From Clostridiales bacterium (GTDB lineage Bacteria > Bacillota > Clostridia > Christensenellales > SZUA-584): 39,608 bases of DNA. Made by a program: the position numbers and the translations under genes. Positions 25,447-34,679 of the stretch are shown piece after piece (the stretch's first letter is position 1; every line of letters starts with the position of its first letter). The notes below the pieces were generated by a model. It worked only from the letters and a program-made list of their open reading frames with translations. It did not search any database and was not told where the DNA came from. The stretch lies in contig JAJUJH010000007.1 of NCBI GenBank assembly GCA_029265435.1, forward strand, positions 1 through 39,608. Direction: 5' to 3'.

Positions 25447-27042
25447 ATGGATACACAAACCATCAGGAACGCGCTGGCAGACGGCGGCACATATCTTGGC
25501 ATAGAGCTTGGCTCCACGCGCATTAAAGCCGTTCTGATCGACCGGTCGCATAATCAAATCGCGTCGGGCGGGCATACGTGGGAAAACCGTTACGAAGACG
25601 GGAAATGGACATACTCTCTGGACGATATTTGGACGGGCATCCGCGATTGTTTTGCGCAGCTGCTGCAGGATGTGAACGATAAATACGGCGTGAAGCTGGA
25701 ACGCGTGGGCGCGATGGGCGTGTCTGCGATGATGCACGGCTATATGCCGTTTGGCAAAAACGACGAACTGCTTGTTCCTTTCCGTACATGGCGCAACACG
25801 ATAACGGGCGAGGCTTCGGAAAAGCTGACGAAGCTGTTCGGCTTCAATATTCCGCAGCGTTGGAGCGTTGCGCATCTGTATCAGGCCATACTCAATAAAG
25901 AGCCGCATGTGTGCGATATCCGTTTTTTGACGACGCTGGCGGGATATGTCCACTGGCAGCTTACGGGTGAGAAGGTGCTCGGCATCGGAGACGCCTCCGG
26001 CATGTTCCCGATAGACGACGCCACGCGCCATTATGACAAAAGGATGATGGCGCAGTTCGACGAGCTGACGGCGCAATTCGACTGGAAAATTGCCGGCATA
26101 CTGCCGGGCATACTGCCCGCAGGTGCGAATGCCGGCGTATTAACGGAAAAAGGCGCCAGACTGCTTGACCCGACGGGAACGCTCAAAGCGGGCGTACCGA
26201 TGTGTCCGCCCGAAGGCGACGCGGGCACGGGCATGGTGGCAACAAACAGCGTGCGTCCTCGTACCGGCAATATCAGCGCGGGAACCAGCGTGTTTGCGAT
26301 GATCGTGCTTGAAAAAGCGCTGAAACAGGTGCATGCCGAAGTGGATATGGTGACCACTCCGTCTGGAGACCCGGTCGCGATGGTGCATTGCAACAACTGT
26401 CTTGGCGATTTGGATGCCTGGGTGAGGCTGCTCGGTGAAGCGGGGAAGCTTCTGGGCGCGCAATTCGATACGAAAACATTGTACAGCAAGCTGCTCAATC
26501 ATGCGTTTGACGGCGGTGCGGACTGCGGCGGCCTGCTCTCGTACAACTATATTTCGGGCGAGCATGTAACGGGGTTTGAGGAAGGGCGTCCGCTGTTCAT
26601 GCGCACGCCGGACGCGGCGTTCACGCTCGCGAATTTTATGAGGACACACCTTTATTCTTCACTCGCGTCGCTCAAGATCGGCATGAAAATACTGCTTGAG
26701 GACGAAGGCGCGGCTCTGGATTCCATCACCGGCCACGGCGGGTTTTTCAAGGACGCGAACGTTGGGCTTCGCATCATGGCGGCGGCTATGGGGGCGCCTG
26801 TGACCGTGATGTCGACAGCGGGCGAAGGCGGGCCATGGGGCATGGCTGTGCTGGCGGCCTACATGATGAACAAGCAGGATCAAACGCTGCCGGATTATTT
26901 GAGCGACGGCGTATTTGCGGACAGCCAATCGACCACGGCAGACCCGATTCCGGAGGATATCGCCGGATACAAGGCGTTTCATGAGAAGTACGAGGCGGGG
27001 CTTTGTGCGGAGCGCAAAGCAGTCGAAGTCTTTCGGTTTTGA
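25447..27042 (+). CDS. FGGY-family sugar kinase, probable L-ribulokinase
   Basis: A 531-residue protein starting at ATG 25447 behind GAGGGAGG. The track start at 25387 lies in the leader. The FGGY fold is shown by the phosphate-binding [14 protein letters not shown] at the N-terminus, the central [10 protein letters not shown] and the C-terminal [14 protein letters not shown] segment with [11 protein letters not shown]. It is followed within 40 bp by araA and araD, so phosphorylation of L-ribulose is the expected role, although it does not look like the classical E. coli AraB. Clostridia are known to use such FGGY kinases in the ara pathway. It may also phosphorylate D-xylulose made by XylA, since no separate xylulokinase is in the window. 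Confidence 0.85.
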   Translation: MDTQTIRNALADGGTYLGIELGSTRIKAVLIDRSHNQIASGGHTWENRYEDGKWTYSLDDIWTGIRDCFAQLLQDVNDKYGVKLERVGAMGVSAMMHGYMPFGKNDELLVPFRTWRNTITGEASEKLTKLFGFNIPQRWSVAHLYQAILNKEPHVCDIRFLTTLAGYVHWQLTGEKVLGIGDASGMFPIDDATRHYDKRMMAQFDELTAQFDWKIAGILPGILPAGANAGVLTEKGARLLDPTGTLKAGVPMCPPEGDAGTGMVATNSVRPRTGNISAGTSVFAMIVLEKALKQVHAEVDMVTTPSGDPVAMVHCNNCLGDLDAWVRLLGEAGKLLGAQFDTKTLYSKLLNHAFDGGADCGGLLSYNYISGEHVTGFEEGRPLFMRTPDAAFTLANFMRTHLYSSLASLKIGMKILLEDEGAALDSITGHGGFFKDANVGLRIMAAAMGAPVTVMSTAGEGGPWGMAVLAAYMMNKQDQTLPDYLSDGVFADSQSTTADPIPEDIAGYKAFHEKYEAGLCAERKAVEVFRF

Positions 27043-27078
27043 AATACAACACGATACTTTTAAAGAGGAGACGGACAT

Positions 27079-28539
27079 ATGGCAAATAAGTTCTGGTTTG
27101 TGGTAGGGTCGCAGCACCTGTACGGCCCTGAAGTATTGAAGGAGGTTGCCGCCCACGCGCGGACGATGGCGGACGGTTTCAACGCGGACGGCAGCATACC
27201 GTTCGAAGTGGTGTTTAAAGGCGTCGTCACGACACCCGATGAGATCAAAGAGGTGTGCGTGGCCGCCAATGCCGACGGCGGCTGTGCCGGCGTCATCACG
27301 TGGATGCATACCTTCTCGCCGAGCAAGATGTGGATAGGCGGCCTGACGCTGCTCAACAAACCATACCTGCATATCAATACGCAGTTCAACAGGAATCTGC
27401 CGTTTGATACCATTGATATGGACTTTATGAATACGAATCAGTCGGCGCACGGCGACAGGGAGCACGGGTTTATCACCGCACGGCTTCGCATGAAGCGCAA
27501 GGTCATATGCGGCTATTGGGAAGACGCCGCGTTCAGGAGCCGGATCGGCGGCTGGATGAGAAGCGCTGTCGGCGCGATGGCGAGCAGAAATCTCAAGGTG
27601 TTGCGTCTTGGCGACAATATGCGGTATGTGGCGGTCACCGAGGGCGACAAAGTGCAGGCTGAGAAGGACCTTGGCTGGAGCGTCAACACATACGGCGTGG
27701 GCGCGCTTGTGGAGCTGGTCAATCAGGTGACGGATGCGCAGGTTGATGCAAAGGTGGCGGAATACACGAGCCGGTACGAGGTGAAGACGGACAATATGGC
27801 CGCCGTGAAATATCAGGCGAAGCTTGAAATCGCACTGGAGCAGATGCTCAAAAGCGGCGGCTTCAGCGCGTATACGGACAGCTTTGAAGATCTCTACGGC
27901 CTTGAACAGCTGCCGGGCCTTGCGTCTCAGAACCTTATGGGCAAAGGCTACGGTTTCGGCGCAGAGGGCGACTGGAAGCAGGCGGCGCTTCAGGCTGTGA
28001 TCGGCGCGATGTCTGAGGGGCTGACGAAGGGCTATTCGTTCATCGAGGATTATACATATCACTTTGAAAGCGGCAACGAAGCGGTGCTGGGCGCTCATAT
28101 GCTTGAGATATCGCCCGCGATCGCGAAGGAGAAGCCCGTCATCGAAGTGCATCCGCTGGGCATAGGCGGCAAAGCCGATCCCGCGCGTCTTGTGTTTGAA
28201 GGCAAAGAGGGCGACGCGATACTCGTGACGCTGGTAGATATGGGCGGCCGGTTCCGAATGATTGCGCACGACGTAAAAGCGATATCGCCGATGCGCAAGA
28301 TGCCGAAGCTGCCGGTTGCCAGCGTGATGTGGCGGCCGATGCCGGATATGGTGACGGGCAACGAGGCATGGATACGAAGCGGCGGCACACATCACAGCGT
28401 AATCTCTTACGACTTGACCGCCGAGCACATGGCGGACTTTGCGGAGATCATGGGTATCGAGTTTGTGCACATTGGCAAGAACACAACGATTGAGGACCTG
28501 AAAATGAAACTCGCTTTGGGCGACATAATTTGGAGATAA
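27079..28539 (+). CDS. araA: L-arabinose isomerase
   Basis: A 486-residue protein starting at ATG 27079 behind AGAGGAG. It converts L-arabinose to L-ribulose with Mn(2+). Family signatures: [16 protein letters not shown] at the N-terminus, [15 protein letters not shown], the active-site [10 protein letters not shown] and AHMLEISP (catalytic glutamates), HPLGIGGK, and SGGTHHS near the C-terminus (metal-binding His). It is the second gene of the kinase-araA-araD operon. A long antisense ORF over it (26659-28665) is a shadow. Confidence 0.96.
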   Translation: MANKFWFVVGSQHLYGPEVLKEVAAHARTMADGFNADGSIPFEVVFKGVVTTPDEIKEVCVAANADGGCAGVITWMHTFSPSKMWIGGLTLLNKPYLHINTQFNRNLPFDTIDMDFMNTNQSAHGDREHGFITARLRMKRKVICGYWEDAAFRSRIGGWMRSAVGAMASRNLKVLRLGDNMRYVAVTEGDKVQAEKDLGWSVNTYGVGALVELVNQVTDAQVDAKVAEYTSRYEVKTDNMAAVKYQAKLEIALEQMLKSGGFSAYTDSFEDLYGLEQLPGLASQNLMGKGYGFGAEGDWKQAALQAVIGAMSEGLTKGYSFIEDYTYHFESGNEAVLGAHMLEISPAIAKEKPVIEVHPLGIGGKADPARLVFEGKEGDAILVTLVDMGGRFRMIAHDVKAISPMRKMPKLPVASVMWRPMPDMVTGNEAWIRSGGTHHSVISYDLTAEHMADFAEIMGIEFVHIGKNTTIEDLKMKLALGDIIWR

Positions 28540-28540
28540 T

Positions 28541-29233
28541 ATGCTGGAAACATTGAAAAAGGAAGTGCTCGAAGCGAATCTGAGCCTTGTGAAATACGGC
28601 CTGGTGCTTCTGACGTGGGGCAATGTGAGCGCATACGACGAAGAAACGGGGCTTGTGGTGATCAAACCGAGCGGTGTCAGCTACGATACGATGACCGCAG
28701 ACGATATGGTTGTGGTCGATCTAGAAGGACGCAGAGTCGAGGGAACGCTGAATCCGTCCTCGGATACGCCGACGCACGTGGAGATCTACAAAGCGTTCAA
28801 GGGTGTAAAGGCGGTTGTACACACCCATTCCAAATGGGCGACGAGCTGGGCGCAGGCGAACAAAGACATACCGGCGCTCGGCACCACGCATGCGGACAGT
28901 TTTTACGGGGGCATACCCTGCACGCGGCGCATGACGGACGCGGAGATTCAGGGCGCGTATGAAAAGGAAACGGGCAGCGTGATTATACAGACGTTCAACA
29001 AGCGCGGAATCAATCCGCTTCAGGTGAGCGCCGTTATCGTGGCAAACCACGGGCCGTTCAGCTGGGGAACATCGTGCGCGAAGGCGGTGGAGAATGCGGT
29101 GGTGATGGAATATGTGGCTGAGATGGCGTATATCACAACGGAATTGAATCCGGCTGCCGATATGCAGCAGACGCTTCTCGACAAGCATTTTCTGAGAAAA
29201 CACGGTAAAAACGCCTATTACGGTCAGAAATAA
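28541..29233 (+). CDS. araD: L-ribulose-5-phosphate 4-epimerase
   Basis: A 230-residue class II aldolase-family protein that converts L-ribulose 5-phosphate to D-xylulose 5-phosphate. Zinc ligands are seen in [10 protein letters not shown] (two His) and NHGPFSWG (third His). The catalytic tyrosine lies in the C-terminal NAYYGQ. Substrate-phosphate contacts are in TWGNVSAYD and KPSGVSYD. It starts one base after the araA stop, with GGAG inside the end of araA, and is followed by a terminator. Confidence 0.96.
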   Translation: MLETLKKEVLEANLSLVKYGLVLLTWGNVSAYDEETGLVVIKPSGVSYDTMTADDMVVVDLEGRRVEGTLNPSSDTPTHVEIYKAFKGVKAVVHTHSKWATSWAQANKDIPALGTTHADSFYGGIPCTRRMTDAEIQGAYEKETGSVIIQTFNKRGINPLQVSAVIVANHGPFSWGTSCAKAVENAVVMEYVAEMAYITTELNPAADMQQTLLDKHFLRKHGKNAYYGQK

Positions 29234-29260
29234 AAACGGACATGCCGGAACACAACGATT

Positions 29261-29291
29261 AAGGCGCCGATTTCCTCCCGGCGTCTTTTCG
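29261..29291 (+). terminator. Terminator after araD
   Basis: AAGGCGCCG (29261-29269) pairs with CGGCGTCTT (29279-29287), with one G-T pair, and the T run overlaps the stem base. It ends the arabinose operon. Confidence 0.7.
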
Positions 29292-29377
29292 TTATGGCAA
29301 AAATAGTGAGAAAAATCGCCAAAAATCAAAAAAACGTCAGCTTTCGCTTTATTTCCACGCATCCTTTTGATAGTATA

Positions 29378-29383
29378 TATAAT
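29378..29383 (+). promoter_or_regulatory. Candidate -10 for the kinase / HDOD operon
   Basis: TATAAT lies 22 bp before the start codon in an AT-rich stretch. No convincing -35 is seen. Confidence 0.35.
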
Positions 29384-29404
29384 AAATAAGAAAGGACATT
29401 GCTT

Positions 29405-30673
29405 ATGAAAAGAGCCGCACGCCGTATCAATGGCTTAACAAAAAGCCTTGAGAAAAAGAGCCTTTTTGTGATGGTTCTGCTTGGTATCGTTCCGCTTGTG
29501 ATTTTTGGCATTGTGGCACTGGCAAGTACTGAAAGTATCGAAACGATTGGCGTTGTATTTGCCGCTGTAACGGGCGTTTCGACGGCAATGGTCTTTTTTT
29601 TCGGCGTGCAATTTGAAAGGTGCGTGGCGGCGCCGATCCGGAGGATAAACGAAACGCTGCGCCTTTATTTAAACGGGCAGCCGATACCAAAAGACCGCTT
29701 GTTGATGAAATCAGGCGATGAGATCGGCGAAATGAGCGAGCTGATCGACCGTCTTCTGGAGTTGCGCGAGGATACCACGCTCCAAAGAACACTGGAACAG
29801 AGGCTCAACGAGCAAAACCGCGAGCTTCAGGAAGCGATGGAAATGCTGAAAAGCACACAGCTTCGAATGATCCAGCAGGAGAGATTGGCGGCGATCGGAC
29901 AGCTGGCGGCCGGTGTGGCGCATGAGATCAACAATCCGCTCGGCTATGTGAGCGGCAATGCGGATATGCTGAGGCTGTATGTGCAAAGATATGAGACCAT
30001 ACTCGCGGAAACGCGCCGGCTGATGCAGGAGAAGCCGGACGATCCGTGCTATGCGCAAATAGATCGGAAATGGCGGGAAAGCAAAATCGATATGGTGATC
30101 GCGGACATGCCCGATCTTTTAAGCGATATTACGGAAGGATTGAAACGCATCGCCGCGATTGTCAACGGACTGAGAGGGTTTTCCAGAAACAATCTTGACG
30201 GAATATGCGCATATGATTTGAACGACGGCATCCACACAACGCTTTTGGTTGCGAACAATGAATTAAAATACCATTGCGATGTGGATCTGAAGCTTGGAGA
30301 TATACCGCTGATTTCCGTCAACGGCGGCCAGATCAATCAGGTGCTGCTCAACGTCATTATTAACGCCGCACACGCGATCCGGGAAAAACATGCCAATAAA
30401 AAAGGTCTGATTACCATTATGACATATACGGAAGATGATAAAGTGGTATGCAGCGTCAGCGATAACGGCTGCGGCATGAGCGAAGAAGTGAAAAACAGGA
30501 TTTTTGAACCGTTTTTTACAACGAAACCGGTGGGGCAAGGGACGGGCCTTGGACTGGGCATTGTTTATGACATTATCTGCAAACAGCACGAAGGCGGCGT
30601 TGATGTCCGGTCAACGCCAGGGGAAGGGACAAGTTTTGTTTTTTCATTGCCGATCAAACGGGGTGCGGAATGA
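29405..30673 (+). CDS. Sensor histidine kinase (NtrB-like catalytic core)
   Basis: A 422-residue protein. ATG 29405 has AGAAAGGA at good spacing; the TTG used in the track at 29399 is too close to it. Two adjacent membrane helices (about 20-42 and 48-70) leave almost no outside domain, so the signal is probably sensed in or near the membrane. A HAMP-like linker, a coiled coil (about 118-160), the phospho-acceptor His in GVAHEINNPLGY (H173), and HATPase_c with NVIINAAHAI, DNGCGMS and GTGLGLGI follow. It overlaps the regulator gene by four bases and is its likely partner. Confidence 0.92.
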   Translation: MKRAARRINGLTKSLEKKSLFVMVLLGIVPLVIFGIVALASTESIETIGVVFAAVTGVSTAMVFFFGVQFERCVAAPIRRINETLRLYLNGQPIPKDRLLMKSGDEIGEMSELIDRLLELREDTTLQRTLEQRLNEQNRELQEAMEMLKSTQLRMIQQERLAAIGQLAAGVAHEINNPLGYVSGNADMLRLYVQRYETILAETRRLMQEKPDDPCYAQIDRKWRESKIDMVIADMPDLLSDITEGLKRIAAIVNGLRGFSRNNLDGICAYDLNDGIHTTLLVANNELKYHCDVDLKLGDIPLISVNGGQINQVLLNVIINAAHAIREKHANKKGLITIMTYTEDDKVVCSVSDNGCGMSEEVKNRIFEPFFTTKPVGQGTGLGLGIVYDIICKQHEGGVDVRSTPGEGTSFVFSLPIKRGAE

Positions 30674-31836
30674 AGAAAATCCTTGTGGTCGATGACGAAA
30701 CGGCGATCCAGAATTCTTTGCGGCGGATTCTTTACAATCTGCAGTATGAGGTTTTTACTGCGGACGACGGTAAAAAAGCGCTTGATATCATGGCGGCCGA
30801 AAAAATCGATTTGGTCATCAGCGACATGAGAATGCCGGGTATCGATGGGTATCAGCTTCTTTCGCGTATCAAAGAGCTGTATCCCAACACCATCCGAATC
30901 ATTTTGAGCGGATATGCCGACGAAAAGCTTGTGATAAAGGCGCTGCTTGAAAACATTGCGCGCACATACCTGTTTAAGCCGTGGGACAATAAGGTGCTTG
31001 CCGATTTGATCCGATACCTGTTCGAGACCGAAAACCTTCTGCAAAGCAGCCTGCTTTCCATCATCAATAACGCCAAAGATCTTCCCACAAGATTGTCAAG
31101 CTATAATTCCATACTCAAACTGATCGACGACGATTCGGAGATTGCGGAGGTGGCGAAAGCGATCAACGAAAACCAGACCATTGCGGGCAAAATCCTGCAT
31201 ATCGCCAATTCGGCGTTTTACGGTTTAAAAACGGGGTCGGTTCTGGAAGCGATCAAATATCTTGGCTTGAAAGCGATCCGCGATGTGGTGACGACGACTC
31301 CGATTATCGATGTATTTAAAGTCACAGGACCGATGTCAAGAATGATGGATATGCAGTGGAACCACGCCTTTTATACCAACAAATCGCTGATTTTAATATA
31401 CGAGAGGTTTTTTCATAAAAAGCTGTCGGAAATTGAAGGCAACGCCGGCTTGCTTCACAATATCGGATGCGCATTTCTAATCAAACACCGCTTTGCCGAC
31501 TATGCCGCGCTGAGCAAACGGTTGGGAAAAGGCCAAAAAAACGGCATCGATATGGAGCGGGATGCGCTTGGGTATACGCATTGCGAGGCGGGCGGACATC
31601 TGCTGAGCTGGTGGGATATACCGTATCCGATCGTAGAGTGCGCGCTGTACCATCATACGCCGTTTGATAAGCGCATTATCAACAAAGAGCTTGTAATGTC
31701 GGTGCATTTGGCGCAGAAATATGCGTGTGATTTTATCGGGGAAACGGCAAGCGATTTCTGTGATGACGTTTATGAAGCCCTTTCAATCGACAAAGAAAAG
31801 CTGGACAAGGCCATAATCGGTTTGCGGGAAGAATAG
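30670..31836 (+). CDS. Response regulator with HDOD output domain
   Basis: A 388-residue protein. The receiver domain (1-120) has VVDDE and phospho-accepting D52 (ISDMRMPG). The HDOD domain (about 140-340) shows the typical ILHIANSAFYGL and AIKYLGLKAIRDVV segments. The HD residues are only partly kept (LLHNIG in place of a canonical HD pair), as usual for HDOD, which is a non-catalytic relative of HD-GYP. Such proteins link phosphorelay to motility, stress or c-di-GMP control through protein contacts. It overlaps the kinase gene. Two hairpins follow, the second being a strong terminator. Confidence 0.92.
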   Translation: MKKILVVDDETAIQNSLRRILYNLQYEVFTADDGKKALDIMAAEKIDLVISDMRMPGIDGYQLLSRIKELYPNTIRIILSGYADEKLVIKALLENIARTYLFKPWDNKVLADLIRYLFETENLLQSSLLSIINNAKDLPTRLSSYNSILKLIDDDSEIAEVAKAINENQTIAGKILHIANSAFYGLKTGSVLEAIKYLGLKAIRDVVTTTPIIDVFKVTGPMSRMMDMQWNHAFYTNKSLILIYERFFHKKLSEIEGNAGLLHNIGCAFLIKHRFADYAALSKRLGKGQKNGIDMERDALGYTHCEAGGHLLSWWDIPYPIVECALYHHTPFDKRIINKELVMSVHLAQKYACDFIGETASDFCDDVYEALSIDKEKLDKAIIGLREE

Positions 31837-31847
31837 GGGGCTAACGA

Positions 31848-31886
31848 GAGCCGCCAAAGCCGGGACGGGCCTTTTTCCGGCGGCTC
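31848..31886 (+). terminator. First hairpin after the HDOD gene
   Basis: GAGCCGCC (31848-31855) pairs with GGCGGCTC (31879-31886), with a GC-rich interior. There is no direct T run, so it may be a 3'-end stabiliser or a partial terminator. Confidence 0.45.
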
Positions 31887-31947
31887 CCGTTTACCTTTAA
31901 ATATAAACGATATGGCTTAACCGACGCTTAACAAAATAAAGCAAACC

Positions 31948-31988
31948 AAAAGAGTGCCGCAGTATATCTTATACTGCGGCACTCTTTT
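31948..31988 (+). terminator. Strong hairpin, also the left palindrome flanking the integrase
   Basis: A perfect 18-bp stem from AAAAGAGTGCCGCAGTAT and its complement, with a 5-base loop (ATCTT) and A and T runs at the sides. It can terminate in both directions. The inner 25 bases (31956-31980, arms GCCGCAGTATA / TATACTGCGGC, centre TCT) recur as an exact reverse complement at 33329-33353 on the far side of the integrase gene. Confidence 0.8.
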
Positions 31989-32099
31989 TACCCAAATTGT
32001 AACAACATTTTGAACGAAATGCAAGAGCAAAAGAATTTTTATGTTGAAATTTAATTATATTTGTCGAAAAAAGGCGTGCTCCCATCGCTTTAATAATCA

Positions 32100-32105
32100 T
32101 ATAAT
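32100..32105 (+). promoter_or_regulatory. Candidate -10 of the integrase gene
   Basis: TATAAT lies 45 bp upstream of the start codon. The -35 region (TGCTCC at 17-bp spacing) is poor. Confidence 0.35.
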
Positions 32106-32149
32106 GAGTTTACGTCGTCAAAATAACAGTCAGGAAAGGAGAAATAATC

Positions 32150-33307
32150 ATGAGCAAACGCGGCGAGAATATTTACAAAAGAAAGGACGGACGGTGGGAG
32201 GCAAGAATCAAAAAAGCTGACGGCCAATATGCATACGTATATGGAAAAACTTATTCGGAAGCAAAAATAAAGAAAATTGAAAAGATCAAAAACACTGCTG
32301 AAGCGAACGAAGCAGATTCATATACGAGCCAAAACAAGCTTGAAATGCTTGAAAATTGGCTGAACGAATGCGCCTCGCGGGTGAAACTTTCAACCTACGA
32401 AAATTATTTTTACTGCATCAAAACGTATGTTTTGCCGTACTTTGAAAAAACGAAAACGAAGCCGCTTTCAAAACCGGAATTAGAAGGGTTTTCGGCGTAT
32501 ATTCGCAATATTCCTTCACTGTCATACGCATATCAATACAAAATATTGACGGTTTTGAAGGTAGCTATCCGGTCGTCCATTACAGATGAGCATTTAAAAA
32601 AAACATTTCTTGACGCAATACGGCTGCCAAAAATCCCGGCAAAAATGATTCAGGTCTTTTCGGTTGAGGAGCAGAAAAAAATCGAGAAAACGCTTTTATC
32701 GGATGAATGTTTAAAATCCGTTTGCATTCTCCTGTGTTTTTATACCGGACTGCGGCTTGGAGAGCTTGGCGCACTTAAATGGAAGGATATTGATCTTACC
32801 TCAAATACGCTGACAATCAGAGCGACATTGTCCCGGAAGAAGAATTTTGGAGCCGGAGAAAGCAAGACGGTCCTTTATATCAGCTCGCCGAAGAACCGAA
32901 GCTCCCAGCGCCAGATACCCATACCCGATTTTTTAAACGAGATCCTCAAAAAATACGAAATTCCCAATCATGTAGAATATTATTTGCTATCAGGAAAAAA
33001 GACGCCGATGGATACGCGGTCTTTGCAGAAATACTATGTCAACATACTCAAAGCATCGGGTATTGAGCATCGGAAGTTCCATACGATCCGCCATACGTTC
33101 GTAACGCGTGCATTGGAAATGGGTGTTGATATCAAAACGGTCAGCGAACTGATCGGTCATGCTTCGGTAACGAATACACTCAATATTTACGCTCACTCGT
33201 TAATGGAACAGAAAAAGAAAGCGATTGAAAAATTAAACGCGATGCACTGCTTGCAGATGACAGGTACGCCGTCAGATACCATAAGCGGAACAAGTTCGCC
33301 TCGATAA
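32150..33307 (+). CDS. Tyrosine recombinase / phage-type integrase
   Basis: A 385-residue protein starting at ATG 32150 behind AGGAAAGGAG. The N-terminus (RGENIYKRKDGRWEARI) is an arm-type DNA-binding domain as in Tn916-like integrases. A SAM-like core-binding domain follows (about 62-160), then the catalytic domain with R202 (TGLRLGE), K248 (SPKNRSS), H311-x2-R314 (HTIRH), H337 (GHAS) and nucleophile Y347 (NIYAHS). All six catalytic positions are present, so it should be active. There is no excisionase, relaxase, phage or cargo gene beside it, and it is lighter in GC than its neighbours. The inverted palindromes on both sides are its likely substrates. Confidence 0.93.
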   Translation: MSKRGENIYKRKDGRWEARIKKADGQYAYVYGKTYSEAKIKKIEKIKNTAEANEADSYTSQNKLEMLENWLNECASRVKLSTYENYFYCIKTYVLPYFEKTKTKPLSKPELEGFSAYIRNIPSLSYAYQYKILTVLKVAIRSSITDEHLKKTFLDAIRLPKIPAKMIQVFSVEEQKKIEKTLLSDECLKSVCILLCFYTGLRLGELGALKWKDIDLTSNTLTIRATLSRKKNFGAGESKTVLYISSPKNRSSQRQIPIPDFLNEILKKYEIPNHVEYYLLSGKKTPMDTRSLQKYYVNILKASGIEHRKFHTIRHTFVTRALEMGVDIKTVSELIGHASVTNTLNIYAHSLMEQKKKAIEKLNAMHCLQMTGTPSDTISGTSSPR

Positions 33308-33328
33308 AATGGCGCTTCCGCCTCATAT

Positions 33329-33353
33329 GCCGCAGTATAAGATATACTGCGGC
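33329..33353 (+). repeat. Right palindrome flanking the integrase
   Basis: Arms GCCGCAGTATA and TATACTGCGGC around AGA form the exact reverse complement of 31956-31980. Unlike the left copy, pairing does not extend beyond the 11-bp arms and there is no T run, so this copy is a poor terminator. It lies 22 bp after the integrase stop. Confidence 0.75.
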
Positions 33354-33472
33354 GGATAAAAGCCAAAGTTGTTATCAAGAAACAGTGATCCCTGATTGAG
33401 CTAATTTAAGCAGTTATCTATATCGGCAAAGAAGACAAACACAAAAAAAGCATAACTGAAAAGGTTGTTAAA

Positions 33473-34159
33473 ATGGGGGCTAAAATCTTTCCCGGGCAGC
33501 GTCTTGACACTGTGATCGCATCTATTCCCATTCAAGAGCTTTGGCACATGCAGCGCGTCGGCGAGCTGACCAATGAGTTGCTGCGGCTGATGGTTCAATA
33601 CGCAAGCTATCAAAATCATGTTGACAAATTGTCAAGATTCAATCATTATGGTTTTTTCCATGATATTGGTAAGGCGTGGATTCCGGTCGAAATTCTTAAA
33701 AAAAGCGATCTGCTTACCCCGGAAGAATATAAAAAAGTCAAAATGCACCCGGTCTATGCAAAAGAATATTTTGAAAAAAACCCGGATGTCATTGATATCG
33801 AGCCGTCAATAAAAAGCCTTCTGTTTGACGCGGCCGTATACCATCATGAAAGATGGGACGGCGGCGGTTATCCATATAACCTTTCTGGAGACAACATTCC
33901 ATTGATTGCGCGGGTGGTCGCCGTTTGCGACGCTTACGACGCGATTACGACAAAAAGACCATACAGAGAAGCCAAACCGCATAAAGAGGCATGCCGTGAA
34001 ATCAAAACGAATGCGGGAACCCAGTTTGACCCTGATATTGCAGCCATTTTTCTTGAGAATGAAAAAGGGTTCAGAGTTGTGCACAGAAGACAGTCGCTTC
34101 GGATGATGAACGAGGAGGTGGGCATAAAGGAGTTGTTCGATTCCGGCTGTTATTTATAA
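33473..34159 (+). CDS. HD-GYP domain protein, probable c-di-GMP phosphodiesterase
   Basis: A 228-residue protein consisting almost only of an HD-GYP domain. Metal-binding HD residues are in FHDIGK, and the diagnostic HHERWDGGGYP carries the GYP motif. CDAYDAITTKRPYREA and TQFDPDIA follow as in active enzymes. It probably hydrolyses c-di-GMP. It has no receiver or membrane part, so partners must regulate it. The start at ATG 33473 has only a weak AAGG upstream. It begins a run with cheW and a chemoreceptor gene at 15-16 bp spacings, which suggests that it acts in motility or chemotaxis. Confidence 0.9.
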   Translation: MGAKIFPGQRLDTVIASIPIQELWHMQRVGELTNELLRLMVQYASYQNHVDKLSRFNHYGFFHDIGKAWIPVEILKKSDLLTPEEYKKVKMHPVYAKEYFEKNPDVIDIEPSIKSLLFDAAVYHHERWDGGGYPYNLSGDNIPLIARVVAVCDAYDAITTKRPYREAKPHKEACREIKTNAGTQFDPDIAAIFLENEKGFRVVHRRQSLRMMNEEVGIKELFDSGCYL

Positions 34160-34174
34160 AGGGGGGTGAAAAAT

Positions 34175-34663
34175 ATGGCATTGAATCAGTACGTGCTGGC
34201 TGAAGATGAAGATACTCAAAGCGGGAAGTATCTGGAGTTTCTCATTGATTCGGAGGTTTTTGGGATTCCGATTAAGTTCGTGACGGAAATAATCGGTATG
34301 CAAGCGATCAATGCGCTTCCCGAAGCGCCGATGTATGTGAAAGGCATTATTAACCTAAGGGGGAAGATCATCCCGGTGATCGACATGCACCGCCGTCTGA
34401 ACAGGAAAGACTTTGAGTATACGGACAGGACATGCATCGTGGTGGTGGAGACGGGAAAGATTAGCGTCGGGCTGATTGTTGACAGCGTCACGGAAGTGCT
34501 TGGGATTGATGAAAAAGACATTGTTCCCGCGTCTGACATTAATATGACGGGCAGCCGCGGATATTTGTCGGGCATCGGTAAAGTAAACGGAAAAGTGAGT
34601 CTGCTGCTGGACTGTGAAAAGCTGTTCAGCGAGGATGAAACAAAACTGATTGAAAGCTTATAA
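34175..34663 (+). CDS. cheW: Chemotaxis coupling protein CheW
   Basis: A 162-residue protein. ATG 34175 is preferred over GTG 34166 because AAAGGGGGG lies 8 bases upstream of it. The CheW fold is clear from YLEFLIDSEVFGIPI, PEAPMYVKGIINLRG and VIDMHRRL, with VGLIVDSVTEVLGI near the centre. CheW links receptors to the CheA kinase at the membrane. No CheA lies in the window. It sits between the HD-GYP gene and the receptor gene and probably serves the latter. Confidence 0.94.
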   Translation: MALNQYVLAEDEDTQSGKYLEFLIDSEVFGIPIKFVTEIIGMQAINALPEAPMYVKGIINLRGKIIPVIDMHRRLNRKDFEYTDRTCIVVVETGKISVGLIVDSVTEVLGIDEKDIVPASDINMTGSRGYLSGIGKVNGKVSLLLDCEKLFSEDETKLIESL

Positions 34664-34679
34664 GGGGGGCGGACGAATA

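Larger units (their letters stand above)
31956..33353 (+). mobile_element. Candidate minimal integrase element or invertible segment
   Basis: The tyrosine recombinase gene is the only gene between two 25-bp palindromes that are reverse complements of each other. The arms are identical 11-mers and only the central three bases tell orientation (TCT at left, AGA at right). This is the layout of tyrosine-recombinase core sites with an asymmetric crossover region, in inverted orientation. Excision would need direct orientation, whereas inversion fits. The limits are a proposal; the 160 bp before the gene are AT-rich and have no other gene. Confidence 0.35.

Noticed and set aside
26659-28665. A 668-residue minus-strand ORF antisense to araA and the kinase, and other long antisense ORFs (419-1327, 13142-14437, 34890-35882)
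   Set aside because: They lie opposite clearly real genes, have arginine/histidine-rich random composition, and arise from codon bias of the sense strand.
32060-32071. TTGTCGAAAAA in the integrase leader is shared with the 148-bp repeat
   Set aside because: Eleven bases of an A-rich string without further alignment on either side is too little to claim a third copy.
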